Source: Margaritifera margaritifera
Lineage: Eukaryota; Mollusca; Bivalvia; Unionida; Margaritiferidae
Assembly (NCBI GenBank): GCA_029931535.1
Contig: JAQPZY010001626.1
Location: 5,038,501-5,102,500, forward strand
Direction: 5' to 3'
Length of the DNA stretch: 64,000 nt
Shown: positions 12,448-24,004 of the stretch, one piece after another
Layout: each line of letters starts with the position of its first letter
Numbering within the stretch: position 1 is the stretch's first letter
Position numbers and translations under genes: made by a program
Notes under the pieces: generated by a model
The model's database searches: none
What the model was told of the DNA's origin: nothing
Seen by the model: the letters and a program-made list of their open reading frames with translations, nothing else

Positions 12448-12745
12448 TCTGGAGTTTAGGTTTTCCATAGTGCTGATGCCATTGAGTTTAGGTTTTCCAT
12501 AGTGCTGATGCCATTGAGTTTAGGTTTTCCATAGTGCTGATGCCATTGAGTTTAGGTTTTCCATAGTGCTGATGCCATTGAGTTTAGGTTGTCCATAGTG
12601 CTGATGCCATTAAGTTTAAGTTTTCCATAGTGCTGATGCCACTGAGTTTAGGTTTTCCATAATGCTGATGCCATTGAGTTTAGGTTTTCCATAGTGCTGA
12701 TGCCATTGAGTTTAGGTTTTCCATAGTGCTGATGCCATTGAGAAT
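12448..12745. repeat. 32-bp minisatellite, about 9 copies
   Basis: The unit is GAGTTTAGGTTTTCCATAGT followed by GCTGATGCCATT, very uniform across copies. 11560-12447 and 12746-13185 hold AT-rich sequence with no gene seen. Confidence 0.95.
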
Positions 12746-13189
12746 ATACATACTAGGTTTATGAAATATATTTTGAATGTAAAAATATCAACATAAAATT
12801 ATATAATGCATAGAAAATTTGATTATTTGAGTATTAAATAAAAAGACCTGCATATATTGCACAATATTTCTGTACAATAACGGGTAGTGATAATGTAATA
12901 TTGAGTACATAATATTAGCTATATTTTATAAAGCGTTGTATGAATAGTCACACGATTACATTTCTATCATTGCTCAAACATCTTGGATATGTATGGTTTT
13001 CAGATGTATGGAAATGCCATCGATACAGTAGATGTTAAAATCTGCGTTTATGCTTTCAAACAAAGAATATATTATTGTTTTTATGAAGCCATGAAAACCA
13101 ATTTTTGGATATGAAGATTACCTTGGGCTTTTGATGAATGAAAAACATACAACAGCACCGACAATACCTAGGGTCTCCGCTCACTCACT

Positions 13190-13445
13190 GATAGTTGAGA
13201 CCGGTAGGTTTGGCAGTACTCGGATAGAAACCATAGAATATGTTTAGTTTGTGAACCAAATGAGGTTGAGGAAGAATATCACCTTTTCGGGTTTGTAGTA
13301 TTACTTGTTGAGACAATCCCTCATTTAAAGAGATTATTGGAAGCACCCCAAAATGATCAAATGTGTTATGCTAATGAACTGTACTAGTAGGAATATTCTA
13401 TGTAATTTTGCAAAATATGTGTATTAGGCATTTGAAACGAGAAAG
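13190..13445 (+). mobile_element. Non-LTR retrotransposon tail with CxxC...H motif (fragment)
   Basis: The + frame shows RICLVCEPNEVEEEYHLFGF, the C-x2-C...VE-x-E-x-H pattern seen near the C-terminus of many non-LTR reverse transcriptases. In a shifted frame the typical closing segment NFAKYVY*AFETRK follows. Two stops lie upstream in the same frame. The polymerase core is absent, so this is a short 3' remnant. Confidence 0.6.
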
Positions 13446-14029
13446 CAAGTTATGTCATCGGATCCCATCCTCAGCGAGAAGATTAAATAATGATTTATGC
13501 GAATTTTTGTTTCATTTATTGATTTTCCTTACATAAGAGTAAAAAAAAGAATCCGAATCAATTTTCAATAAGATTTGATTAAATGCAAAACAAAATCGTT
13601 GTCACAACTGTAAACAGGCTAAATAACTAAATTACATAAACATAAAAACAAACGAAAGTATGCGATCCAATTAAATGCAAACTAAATATATTGAGATGAG
13701 TAAATAAACAAATGCTCCATCAAGTATGTCACAGTGGTGTACATTGTTTAACTTCAAATAAATATAGACATTTTATCTCTGTTCATAGTAATTTAAAGAA
13801 TTTTTCCATACTAACTTTCATTAAATATTTCATCAAGAATGACAATATTTAAAAAATATCTTGAATTTCATAAATTTGAATGCAATATGAATCGAAACCA
13901 TGCCATCCTGATTGACATCTCTCTGACCTTTGACCTCAGGCTCTTTATTTTAAGTTAGTCTGAGTAAACGCAAACCATGTGTCTGATGGCTGCAAGCTTT
14001 ATAATATGGCTCACCCATATTAGTTAAAA

Positions 14030-14101
14030 GGTTGTGGGAGGTTTGACTGTATCGGCCTATCGGAGAAATCCTTCTGGAGGTGTGTCGTTTGGCTATAAAA
14101 T
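14030..14101 (+). promoter_or_regulatory. Promoter-like module, copy D, with TATA box
   Basis: GTTGTGGGAGGTTTGACTG, a mutated GGCCTATCGG at the CCAAT position, CTTCTGGAGGTGTGTCG, then GGCTATAAAATATA. This copy has the clearest TATA box, 18 bp after the start of the GGAGG block. I see no exon downstream that I can support. Confidence 0.4.
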
Positions 14102-15660
14102 ATAATTAAATTGACCACAGATCAAGCGAAAGTTCAAAAGTAGAAACAAACATTTCCGAATCTATTACAAAAGATATACAAAATATGTTTTTATACGCGT
14201 GTGTATGCCTGTCTCTCTTTCAGACTGAAATGCAGTACCATACGTAAACAAGTATCCTTTTTATTTCCAAGTTTCTGTTTGTCTTGCTCATTGTTTGAGG
14301 TTTTCCAGTTTTGAGCACTGTTGTTTATACAGGGACACTTGTTAGGCTGATATGTTATTCTTGTAGTTTATATTGCAGTTTGACAGTTGTTTTGTCCAGT
14401 TTAAAAGCTTTTGTGTATAACTTATTGTGATGATTTTGCGATTTCAAAGTTAATTATATGAACTTAGGGTAAGATACTTAATGTACCGAATCTTTTCTAT
14501 CCTCTATTTTAAGCATATATTCCCATAAGCATTATCTGCAAATATTTTATTACATAACCGCGTCTATTCACGTCTTCACTCACAGGATAGCATACTTTAG
14601 TGAAAAATAAAAATAGTATATAATATCACAAATTCAAATTATATCTTATCTGAATGAACCTTCGGTTTGAACTTTCGTAACCGATAACAGTATTTAAAAA
14701 AAACAAAAATTGAAATAAAAAATAAAAAAATTATTCATTCATTGATTAATGACTTGACTGCAAACTCCTGAATGCCTTGCACGAATGTTCAAGTCCGACA
14801 GCGCAGAGTCGCAGAGCCAGTGGCTCAACAACTACGATATTTTTTGTAATATTCTAATTTTCTTTCAAAATTTGAGAATTCTAAACATTATTTGTATTGC
14901 CTTATATGTAATGACGATATGTGGACTAGAAATTATCAGAAAGTAGGTATTAATCTACTCTTCACATTTTCTGACGATTCAAAGGTTTTTTTTCTTCAAT
15001 TTTAAAATATCTGCCTCTAAAAAATTCGAGTATAATATGAAGGTGTGCATGTACATCACAAGACAGTTTTACTGTCATCAAGCAATGCATGACGCAATCA
15101 CAATGTCGAGGCGCAAAAAGGATAGTTTCATTCATTTACATTCCAGGATCATGACATGGTTTGATTCCAAATGAAACCACCAGGCTTTCACTATCTGTGG
15201 AATGTTAGACTGAAGTCTCATTTCTGCTAATTGAAATGATAAAATACAAAACGTCTTTTACTTCTGAATTTACTGATTATTAAGATATAAACTTATTTTA
15301 ACATCCGCGAATATCATCTGCAGTGATTTCTTTCATTGAAATTTTGAAGCATACTATAACGTCTGAAAGCAAAGCAATAAATGGTAATTTCCTTCCTGTG
15401 TTTGTTCGCGGGGAAAATGCCTTCTGCTGTAAACAACATATTAATTTGAATAAATATTTTGAAATTTCTAGAGAAACTGGGCCATGCTCTAACTTCGTCT
15501 TTAAGTTAAGCACGTAAACTTCAAAAGTTGATATCTGTATTCTGATTCAATCTATTCTCAGACCCTTGATTCCCATAGACTTCATGACATATTTAATCTA
15601 AAACATAAACCAATGCATGCATGGTCTACTTGGATCAATTACTTTTGTTGAGTTATGTCA
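14102..15660. other. No supported gene
   Basis: AT-rich sequence without recognisable coding or repeat structure. Short open frames overlap one another on opposite strands at 15298-15517 and carry no known motif. Confidence 0.5.
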
Positions 15661-15663
15661 AAA

Positions 15664-15738
15664 TGGGCGCTGTCTGGAGGTTTGGCAGTATCAGCCAATT
15701 AGATAACGTTCTTCTGGAGGTGTGTCTGCATGGCATGG
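15664..15738 (+). promoter_or_regulatory. Promoter-like module, copy E
   Basis: GGGCGCTGTCTGGAGGTTTG, CAGCCAATTAGATAA (CCAAT box), CTTCTGGAGGTGTGTCTGCA. About 40 bp further on is ACAGGTAATG, which resembles an exon 1 splice donor. No TATA box is evident. Confidence 0.4.
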
Positions 15739-15909
15739 AACCGGATTCAAACATTACAAATTTCTCGAATAGAAACAGGTAATGTAGGTTCACGATGAAT
15801 ATAAGTAGTTAATATTAAGAGTCCTGCACTCCTTTAAAAAAATGTAACACTCCTTTAAAAAAATGTAACTACAATTTGAAAATCACGTAGACTACAGCAG
15901 AACATTCCT

Positions 15910-16145
15910 AGTCCACTTATCCCAATGCTATTAGACCATAGTGAAATTTCTGTGCTGGACCACAGATTTTAAAAAAGCAAAATGCTCTTCCAATTTACTA
16001 CACCATGTTATTTCAAAGCTGGACCACTCAGTTTTTTAAAACAAATACACACTCCCATTTCCTAGACCATAGTGTTTTTTCAGAGCTGGACCACATATTT
16101 TTTTATAATTAATCAAAATACACTCGAGTCCTAGACCACATTCTA
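15910..16145. repeat. Degenerate repeat, about 75-bp unit, 3-4 copies
   Basis: Repeats of CTAGACCATAGTG...CAGAGCTGGACCAC...TTTTTTAAAA. A 22-bp tandem duplication (CACTCCTTTAAAAAAATGTA) sits just upstream at about 15828-15868. 16150-16760 holds no gene I can support. Confidence 0.7.
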
Positions 16146-16762
16146 ATCTCTTGACTGTGCATTGAGTAGAGTGGAAATAAGAATACGTTATTAACCGAGT
16201 ATTAAAAAATATTGGACCCGAGGTCATGTGGCATAGGATGCCCGAGTTTTCGCTGGATATTGGCCGGTAGCAACAACGTTAAAATAATGGTACTATTTAT
16301 GAAGTACATAATAAGATCAAATAGTTTGCACTACATGTTGGTTATGCTATTACGAGTCACTTCCTCTGCTAGTACTTGTATGCATATGACAATTCTGTAG
16401 GAGCTGACAATAGATTATCTTTGTTCAATAATTGTTAAAAGTTTAAGAAGCGAAAAGTCAAGAACTAAAATAAAGTATTTACTGTTTGTCTTTTGTTCAA
16501 ATGAAACTCAGAAAGTGCTTGTGTGCTTTAAAATAGTGTTGACAAAGATATGTATTTAAATGAACCACATACCATTTTGAAATGTAACGGTGACAAGAAC
16601 AGTATATAAGTAAATTAGCATCTTTAATTATCGAAACCCACCTCAATATCCAAGGTTAGCCACTATAAAAAACAGAGCTGAATATATACAATCATCGGTC
16701 AAAAACAAAACAGATTCCGATTGATTGAAAACAAGACATGCCATAAATAAAATTAATCGTAC

Positions 16763-17222
16763 TGCTAGCGTACTAGAAACGTGACACAGAATCTGGTGTA
16801 CATAAAACGTTCATTGTATGACTAACATTCTAGGAGGGTGACACATAATCTGGTGTACATAAAACGTTCATTGTATGACTAACATACTAGGAGGGTGACA
16901 CAGAATCTGGTGTACATAAAACGTTCATTGTATGACTAACATACTAGGAGGGTGACACAGAATTTGGTGTACATAAAACGTTCGTTCTATGACTAACATA
17001 CTAGAAACGTGACACAGAATCTGGTGTACATAAAACGTTCATTGTATGACTAACATACTAGGAGGGTGACACAGAATCTGGTGTACATAAAACGTTCATT
17101 GTATGACTAACATACTGGGAGCGTGACACAAGATCTGGTGTACACAGTAAAAGGTAGGTAACAATAAAACAATACATCGCATGGCTAACATGCTAGAAGC
17201 TTGATGCAGGATCTAGTGTGAG
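16763..17222. repeat. 57-bp minisatellite, about 7 copies
   Basis: The unit starts GTGACACAGAATCTGGTGTA and ends GACTAACATACTAGGAGG. The last copy (from about 17150) is degenerate. A run of 25 A follows at 17225-17249. Confidence 0.95.
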
Positions 17223-17337
17223 CTAAAAAAAAAAAAAAAAAAAAAAAAAGGAGTACAAAGTTTGATCCAGGAGCGTAGAACAACAGCTGTAATATGAAAT
17301 GTGGTCATCATCAGGGGGTGGTAAATTGTGACGCTCG

Positions 17338-17339
<2 letters not shown>

Positions 17340-17406
<67 letters not shown>
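17340..17406. repeat. (TA)n microsatellite
   Basis: Uninterrupted TA run. The following 17410-19060 is AT-rich and shows no gene. Confidence 0.95.
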
Positions 17407-17409
<3 letters not shown>

Positions 17410-19059
17410 CATTTTGCAAACACTTATGACAACAGTTAAATATAGTAAATTCATGGCATATCTAAACAATTAAAAGTGAGATGTACATTGATGTTCTCTA
17501 ACTTACATAAATCAAAATAATAAAATATACATTAAATTTTTTTAACTGAATAAATCAATATATATTTACATTTATTTGCACATCTAAATATTTATTAGTG
17601 AAATGCTGTTATAAACGCTGATATTTAAATAAATCAATGGTGAAGACTTTGATACTTGATTTATCGATTTCAAAGTGAGTTAGAAATCAATTTAAATCTT
17701 CTTTAATACGTTTTCTAAGAAGAAAAGATTTTGAGATTAATTTAAGAGGAATTTAAATGAGAACAGATTTTACTGCGAAAAAAGTCAAGATTTTCATGAA
17801 TTTGTCAAGGACACTGAAACATACTGAAAAAAATATTTTCATTCTGAAAATTAGATAATTTGGTTCTGTAAACGTACAGCTAGATTTTACAATCTGGCTT
17901 ATGAAGAGACCAAATCAGGAACGAGAGCAAGTCGAGTATATACATTTTTCTTCTCCACAAAATAAGGGCTATGAGCATAATGAACAGAGATGAAGTGATA
18001 ATGTCATTGAACTTTATATTACATTTTACATACCAAATTTCGACATAAAATTAGCTAAAGTACAAAACAGCTGTTTGACAGGATTTAATGTTTTACACCA
18101 CATTTAGATAATTACCAGCTGCTCAAGGTATATTATATAGATTAGTCCTTGCCCTAGTTAGAGCTGGCAAAAAACAAGACGAAAGGATATTAGCACAAAA
18201 GAGAAAAAATAGCATGATTAGGTTCTGACATCAATCCTGGAAAACTCCGTTATATATTGACATATATCTAGTGCTGCTGTAAGCAATGTCTGTTAACACA
18301 AGTTGGATAACAAAGTTGTTACATGGATGATTAAGTCAAGGCCAAGATTAGGTCTTAGGTACAATTGAGGCTTAAGTAATTTTCTCCGTCAGTTTAATTT
18401 ATTTTGAAATTGAAACAAAAGTTCAAGATGAGTCGTATACAAGGGAACAGAATGGTATCGGAAAAATGAAATATGTTATATTCCCTTTTCTTTGCATGAT
18501 TCATGTCACCAGGCACGCGATAAACAAAAAAGGTTTTCACATTTAAAAACGTGAAGCAAAGCGTCTGAAGCGATATATCGACTGCAATTAATCATTGGTG
18601 CTCAATATAATGTTTTCTGTAAATGATTCAGAGGATATTTAAACACTTTCTCCTGATTAGATTTTGAACCAGGTAAAGCGTATCATGCCAGTGTATGATA
18701 CTTGATATACGTGCGTATTTGAGATAAATGTACATTCAGTTGGTGCGCAGATTGATGTTAATTAGCGAACAGACGAAGAAAAAAAGTCAGGAACACACAA
18801 GAAAATTCACGTTCTTGACTGCAACTTTCACACCTTGTAGACTTAGCCTGTTTTTTAGATAAAGTCCGAAAGAAGACGCATCAAGCTATGACGTGTAATA
18901 GAAATTAAAAGATTTAACTGAAAGTTGACTTGATGACAGGGACAAACAAGTATTTACATTACGTTTTACTTTCCTTAAAATTTTGCATCATCCCGACAAT
19001 ATCGTTGAGAACAAAGTCATGACATATTTTCGGATATATACGGTTTTATTTTAAATATA

Positions 19060-19350
19060 TGCTCGACGATATGCTGTACAAAATGTCATACCCGGCTAGC
19101 TTGACGCCAAGATCCTTCCAGTGTTAAATTTGCCCGGATGTCTATGAACTACGATATGCTCTACATTATATAATACCCATATAACGAGGTCATCCCAGTG
19201 TTAAATCGCCCGGATGTCTACGGACTATTGATTGATTTTGAGATTAAAGACTGGTTCGGCCCTTCGGCCATGTACGCCTACGTCTATGGACTACGATAAG
19301 CTCTACATTATATAATACCCGACTAGCTTGACCACGTCATTATATAATAT
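19060..19350. repeat. Degenerate repeat, about 100-bp unit, 3 copies with a small insertion
   Basis: Three copies of a block with GACTACGATATGCTCTACAT, TATATAATACCC and CCAGTGTTAAAT.GCCCGGATG. The third is separated by an unrelated piece at about 19226-19282. No coding sense. Confidence 0.7.
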
Positions 19351-19740
19351 CCGATTGTGAAAACAATTAAAACAAAAATAACAACATAATAAATAATTGT
19401 AAATAGTACAAAACTTTATGCAATATCGCTTTCTGAAAGAACATTAAAACCGTCGCAGAAAAAAACATGGAAACTTAACTGGTGAATTCTTTTCTTTCAA
19501 TCCTACAATACGGCAATTTGTTTGAAGAAATTAGCTATTGATTGCTAGCAAGTATTAGGGAGAGTTGTGACGAAAAAAAATTCTCTGCCAAATGATAATA
19601 TCATGATGGCATTGAATGAAATCTCTCAATGATTTTTTTTATCTAACTTCATAGCTAACTGAAAATCATCTTTTTATCTTGAGGAAAAATTCCTAATTTT
19701 GATTTTGTCCTAATATAGTGTGATCACAGCATAGCAGTAA

Positions 19741-20760
19741 ATAATAATAATAATAATAATAACAACAACAACAACAACAACACCAAGAACAACTTTATTT
19801 TCAGAGGATACTACATTTGGTTCTGATTTAATCAACCAATCTTGTTTGTTGTCCTCAATAATAGAATAATAAAACTATAAATGCAACGTATATGTACAAA
19901 TAAAACTCTTAGTACAGAGTTTGACACTGCGAGGGACCCCGGGTGGCCGAGTGGTCTAAGGTGCTCTCCTTTACAGATCACTCACACATCTCACGTCTGT
20001 CCGCGTGAGTTCGAGTCTCTGCTCGACGAACGTGGGTATGTAAGATAGCTTGCCAGTAGCTTCCCGTGGGCCTATGGTTTTTTGCGGGTTCTTTCTCCAC
20101 CAGATATAATGGCCACCATGTATACCCTGTTCTAAACACTGGCGTTAAACCGTACAAAGCCAAACTGGCACTGCGGAATATGTAAAAGATGTTTTGTACG
20201 GAGTCGTGTTTGAATCTTGGCAAAAGAAGATTAGAGTACGAAATAGACCGTAGATTGTGTGAATGGATATTGGAAGTTGGAGTTAGGAGATCATTGATAT
20301 ATTGTGGAGCCATGTTATGAAAAGACTCATATGTGAAAATAGCTTTAAAGTACTTTACTTTGTAATTAAAAGGTAACCACTGTAAATTAACGAACAAATG
20401 ATGTGAGAATTAATAGTCTTTGATTGTAATAATTCTAGTGGCTCGTTTTTGTAATTTAATTATCTGATTAAGATTAGTAGCATTGCAATTCCCCCTTAAT
20501 CAAACAAATGCAATATATATCCATTATAAAACATTCTTAGCATAGATTATGGCACATACGAAGACAGTATTGTTCAATAATGCTATTCTAAAGGATACTG
20601 CAGAACACACGCTTTATTTTATTTTCCCACGATAAATGCCTGTCAATAATCAAACCTACAAGTTTTTGATTTTCTATGTTAACAAATTTAGTTCCCTGAA
20701 CAAATATATTTATATCCTCTAATTTCTTTATTCTTTATTCTTTGCCTTCATCCAATTGTC
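19741..20760 (-). mobile_element. Non-LTR retrotransposon 3' end, interrupted by a SINE
   Basis: Reading the - strand, NLNQIIKLQKRATRIIT, LQWLPFNYKVKYFKAIFTYE and MAPQYINDLLTPTSNIHSHN are typical of the C-terminal part of a non-LTR reverse transcriptase. The reading continues to the left of the SINE at 19933-20165 (FRSAS / SVKLCTKSF). The end carries a trinucleotide tail of GTT then ATT units at 19741-19790, a common way for these elements to end. Stops and shifts show it is inactive. Confidence 0.85.
19933..20165 (+). mobile_element. tRNA-derived SINE, copy 1 (full length)
   Basis: The head matches an RNA polymerase III promoter: box A-like TGGCCGAGTGGTCTAAGG and box B-like GAGTTCGAGTCTC. 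The body has GCCAGTAGCTTCCCGTGGG, and the 3' end has GGCGTTAAACCG. Imperfect target duplications TGACACTGCGAG (left) and TGGCACTGCGGA (right) flank it, and they fall inside the non-LTR coding sequence. Two further SINEs of this family lie at 22106 (split) and 33639. Confidence 0.9.
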
Positions 20761-20859
20761 ATACAGTTAGTGTTTTTGTGTATTTAATTGCAAATATCGG
20801 AAATATAGTAGTAGAGTCCCTGATATCAACTACAAGTTTAAAAGGCACGCAACTTGATC

Positions 20860-21815
20860 GAAGCTGTCTTAACAACAAATAACAACAAAAAAGAGATAAC
20901 GATAAAGTATCTAATACTACAATATAACACTTACTTGACATTCCGTAAATGTAAATTTTCAGAAACATTACGCTAAATTCATGTACATGCATATATTGAT
21001 GCAACTGTCAAGTAAACGTGCTAGAGTGTTTGAAAAAGTGGAGAAATTTACTGAATATCTAAGTGTTTGTATGGACTATCATTCATTTAAGACCATGGGT
21101 CAGACCTTTCTAAACATCTTTTAAATAGAATATCAATATTACTAATCACATCTGAGTAATCGGGGAATTGGAATTTACGTAAGTAAATAATTACAACTAC
21201 AAGTCATAATTGAGAGGTGCCCTTTAGTATCATCTCTATTGCTTCTTTTGAGAAAGTCACGCGTACTTCATGCTGAAACTCATTGAAATTCTCAGTAAAA
21301 ACGTTCCTTATTGAATCATGGCTGATTACATCTTTCACGTTTTTGTTCATCTCTATCAATAATTGAATATAAAGGATATTAAATATGATAAGAAATAGTT
21401 GTATTTTTATAATTAATGCGATACACCACATAAAAAATAAATATGTCAAATTTGCATATTTAAACAAGTAAAAAATGCTTTTCAGACATGCATTATATTT
21501 TAAATTACAACTCCCCAGATTTACTGTACTATTCCACTGGCGTATTCAATATCCCAGTCAAGAGTAAAAATTCCGCTGGAGAGTAAATTGGCCGACTATC
21601 AGGCATTGACCAGATGAGGGGTCAAAACGCGGGGTTCAAAACTTCTCCAAGGTTAAATATCGCTTTGCTTCAGAACCTAATTGAATTGAAATTTCAATAA
21701 ACACAAGACCTCCATTCTATTTTTACCAAGAGCGTTTGAAAAGGATGACTGGGCTACGCTGGGCTAGGCTTGTTTATACAATAGTGAAAAAATTGCAGTA
21801 AGAAATCTGAGTTTA
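20860..21815. repeat. 0.9-kb duplicated repeat, copy 1
   Basis: Long similarity to 22055-22105 plus 33242-34405, for instance CATTACGCTAAATTCATGTA, GGACTATCATTCATTTAAGA and TTGACCAGA.GAGGGGTCAAAA. Copy 1 lacks the insertions found in copy 2 and so records the state before them. I see no gene in it and no inverted ends. Confidence 0.85.
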
Positions 21816-21943
21816 TAAATCATTCATGGGGGTGGGGGCAAAGACAAAATAAAAGGGATGCGCCTTCAAAGGGGAGAGGCAAGCTCCCACAGTCGGATTA
21901 AGTGGTTTAATATTTTCGGGGGTTGTTTAAATCTTATTTCGCT

Positions 21944-21945
<2 letters not shown>

Positions 21946-22024
<79 letters not shown>
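21946..22024. repeat. (TA)n microsatellite
   Basis: Uninterrupted TA run between the two copies of the 0.9-kb repeat. Confidence 0.95.
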
Positions 22025-22028
<4 letters not shown>

Positions 22029-22054
22029 TCACTGCACAATGGATTTTTAAAAAA

Positions 22055-22105
22055 TGGGGGGAGGGGGACAGAGAACAGAGGTACAGTTATTTAATACTAC
22101 AATTT
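22055..22105. repeat. 0.9-kb duplicated repeat, copy 2, left piece
   Basis: AGAGAACAGAGGTACAG and TTTAATACTACAATTT correspond to 20890-20925 of copy 1. Copy 2 is cut here by SINE copy 2 and resumes at about 33242. The AATACTACAA / AATACTATAA pair on the two sides is the SINE target duplication. Confidence 0.7.
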
Positions 22106-22227
22106 GGAGGCCCCGGTGGCCAAGTGGTCTAAGGCGCTCGCCCTTAAACACAGATCACTCACACAGATCACCTGTGCCCGCGTGGGTTCGAGTCTCACCT
22201 GTGAGAAAACTTACCAGTAGCTTCCCG
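22106..22227 (+). mobile_element. SINE copy 2, 5' half (disrupted by the Polinton)
   Basis: GGCCCCGGTGGCCAAGTGGT and GGGTTCGAGTCTC give the two internal promoter boxes. The body runs to CCAGTAGCTTCCCG and stops abruptly where the Polinton begins. The matching 3' half starts with TTCCCGTGG at 33121. Together the halves make about 237 bp, the same size as SINE copy 3. Confidence 0.9.
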
Positions 22228-22422
22228 AGTGGTGTGAGAATGTGAATTTTAGATTTTGGTTACTAATCAGGGTTAAATCCGTCTATACCCCATGACTTTC
22301 CCCCGCTGCAAACGCGGATGCATCTGTGATGAATCCCTGTGGGCACTCAAAACAGGGATTGGAAGCGCGCTAGGACCGCGATTACCTCAAGGTTCCCCAA
22401 ATGAAAACCTCCCACGGGTGCC
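22228..22422 (+). repeat. Polinton left terminal inverted repeat
   Basis: Reads as the reverse complement of 32926-33121 with scattered mismatches and small indels. Shared blocks include TCTATACCCCATGACTTT, CGCTGCAAACGC and ACTCAAAACAGGGAT. Similarity fades after GGGTGCC. Confidence 0.93.
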
Positions 22423-22772
22423 TTGCTGCGCTATTGATCGCGGGTCTGCCTGTACTATTGATCATTCTCAGAGCAGCATTGTGCTGGTTCATAAGTTGGA
22501 CACATGTTGTATGGAACGGTTTAATTTAAGAATGAAAATTCTGCGTGCCTTTAATTTTCAAAGAGGAATCGAAATTTCTTAAATTAAAGCCCCCAAAGCC
22601 TCGAACTTAGTCACCGCCGATGTAAAAACGAATCGAATTAGTGTTGGTGGACGTGCCAATTAGTGATTACAGATTTGTTTTCACATCAGCAGCGGGGGTG
22701 GGGGTGCATTACGTGTTTTTCGCCAACGCTGTTAAGTTTGAATATGAGTTCTTTTTTCCCCACGTACAAGAG

Positions 22773-22846
22773 TTTTCCGTGGCCTAATCGGTTAGAGCCT
22801 TAGACTTGATCGAGACATTCCAGATTCAACTCACGCTCGCGGAAAA
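22773..22846 (+). tRNA. tRNA-like sequence, probably a pseudogene
   Basis: A 74-nt stretch with a perfect 7-bp acceptor stem (TTTTCCG / CGGAAAA), a TG linker and a D arm GCCT-AATCGGTTA-GAGC with one mismatch. The anticodon loop CTTGATC would present TGA (Ser). The anticodon stem and the T stem around GATTCAACTC pair poorly, so function is unlikely. It lies inside the Polinton, 350 bp past the inverted repeat. Confidence 0.4.
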
Positions 22847-23105
22847 TTATAATTTTCTTTATTAATTGAGGAAACGTCGAACTGAGTTGCACACAAAATG
22901 TGAAAATCAAATCTGACGCTGAACTGTCTGTGTTGATTGCATTACAAGAGACGTATACTTCTTTGAGAAGTAGTTTGGTCTGAAACAACCTCTGAGCTTT
23001 CTAGGATGTCGTTTGGTGCTCATCTGGGGTTGCACATTCACACCGCTGCGATCAACACTGATTAGAACAAGTCTTTTGACTGTAAGAAATGATGTGCAAC
23101 AATTT

Positions 23106-23444
23106 ATGAACAATCCGAGCGGAGACTGTTTCCTTTTGTGTGAGAATATTATATTAGATAATTACAGTGAGCATAAGTATCTCGGCGAAGAATATAACAA
23201 AAAGCCAGAAAAGTCATTGTATGATATTGTGCAAGAAAACTTTAAGTCGTTGATGTTAACTGAGTCGCCGGTGCGAGTAAGTTTAACCGTCGACGATCTT
23301 ACAGACAGTGAAACACCCTGCGAAGGCAGCGAAATATTTAACGAAGACAGCAAAGACAGCCGAGATTTTCACGATCACTGTCAAGAACAGAATAAAAAGT
23401 TTGTTTACGAGATGCTATTCAACCTGTTAACATTACCATCATAG
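23106..23444 (+). CDS. Unassigned acidic protein of the Polinton
   Basis: An open frame of 112 codons from an ATG. The product is acidic and hydrophilic, rich in D and E in its second half (for example DDLTDSETPCEGSEIFNEDS), with no membrane segment and no domain I recognise. The frame is open further upstream without an ATG (from about 23013), so the start is uncertain. It is the first substantial + strand frame after the left repeat, preceding the Cys-rich segment. It could be a genuine viral gene or chance; the length in a region full of broken frames favours a once-real gene. Confidence 0.4.
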   Translation: MNNPSGDCFLLCENIILDNYSEHKYLGEEYNKKPEKSLYDIVQENFKSLMLTESPVRVSLTVDDLTDSETPCEGSEIFNEDSKDSRDFHDHCQEQNKKFVYEMLFNLLTLPS

Positions 23445-23629
23445 GCCCAACGTGTTGTACGGTTGACAATAGTATGATCGGATGTTATCCAGTGCAGCAT
23501 AATCTGATAAAAGTGCCTCATGAGGTTATACACACCATAAATCGAGAGGATAGATGAATAGTATTTTATATTAAAGAATCCTCGTGTATATAAGAAGTCT
23601 GACGGTACCGGGACGCAATTGATGCAAAG

Positions 23630-23895
23630 ATGTTTATTTTGGAAAACGTGAACTTTGTGGCAGAACATGCCATTATCAATACTGTAAATCTCACATGCTG
23701 GCGTTACGTGTTGCCACCGGCTCTTAACCATGCCTTAAATATGGCATCGAAGTCAAGTGGCGTAATGAACTATGCCGACCATGTGGATCCGTAGCTGAGT
23801 ATTATCGCGCATGCTGGCGAAGACTTGCCAACGCGAATGTGGAAAAAGCCGATGATGCCGTCGAGGAAAGGACAATGACAATGACAATGAAATAA
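23630..23895 (+). pseudogene. Cys-rich, zinc-binding-like frame of the Polinton
   Basis: The frame reads LCGRTCHYQYCKSH, then after one TAA stop PCLKYGIEVKWRNELCRPCG, giving C-x3-C-x4-C-x2-H followed by C-x13-C-x2-C. This spacing suggests a small zinc-binding protein. It has no clear ATG (a TGA lies just upstream) and one internal stop, so it is a decayed gene. I cannot name a family. It lies between the acidic frame and the frame at 24005. Confidence 0.4.
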
Positions 23896-24004
23896 TATCT
23901 AGGATTGAAGCGATTGCCGTTTCCGATCCTGATAAAATAAAACTAATATTACAAAACCTTCATTGTCAAATAAGCAATTATAAGATGTTTTATTACATAA
24001 GGCT

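Noticed and set aside
22292..22582. 96-codon frame near the Polinton left end
   Set aside because: Mostly inside the terminal inverted repeat and not matched by a frame in the right repeat.
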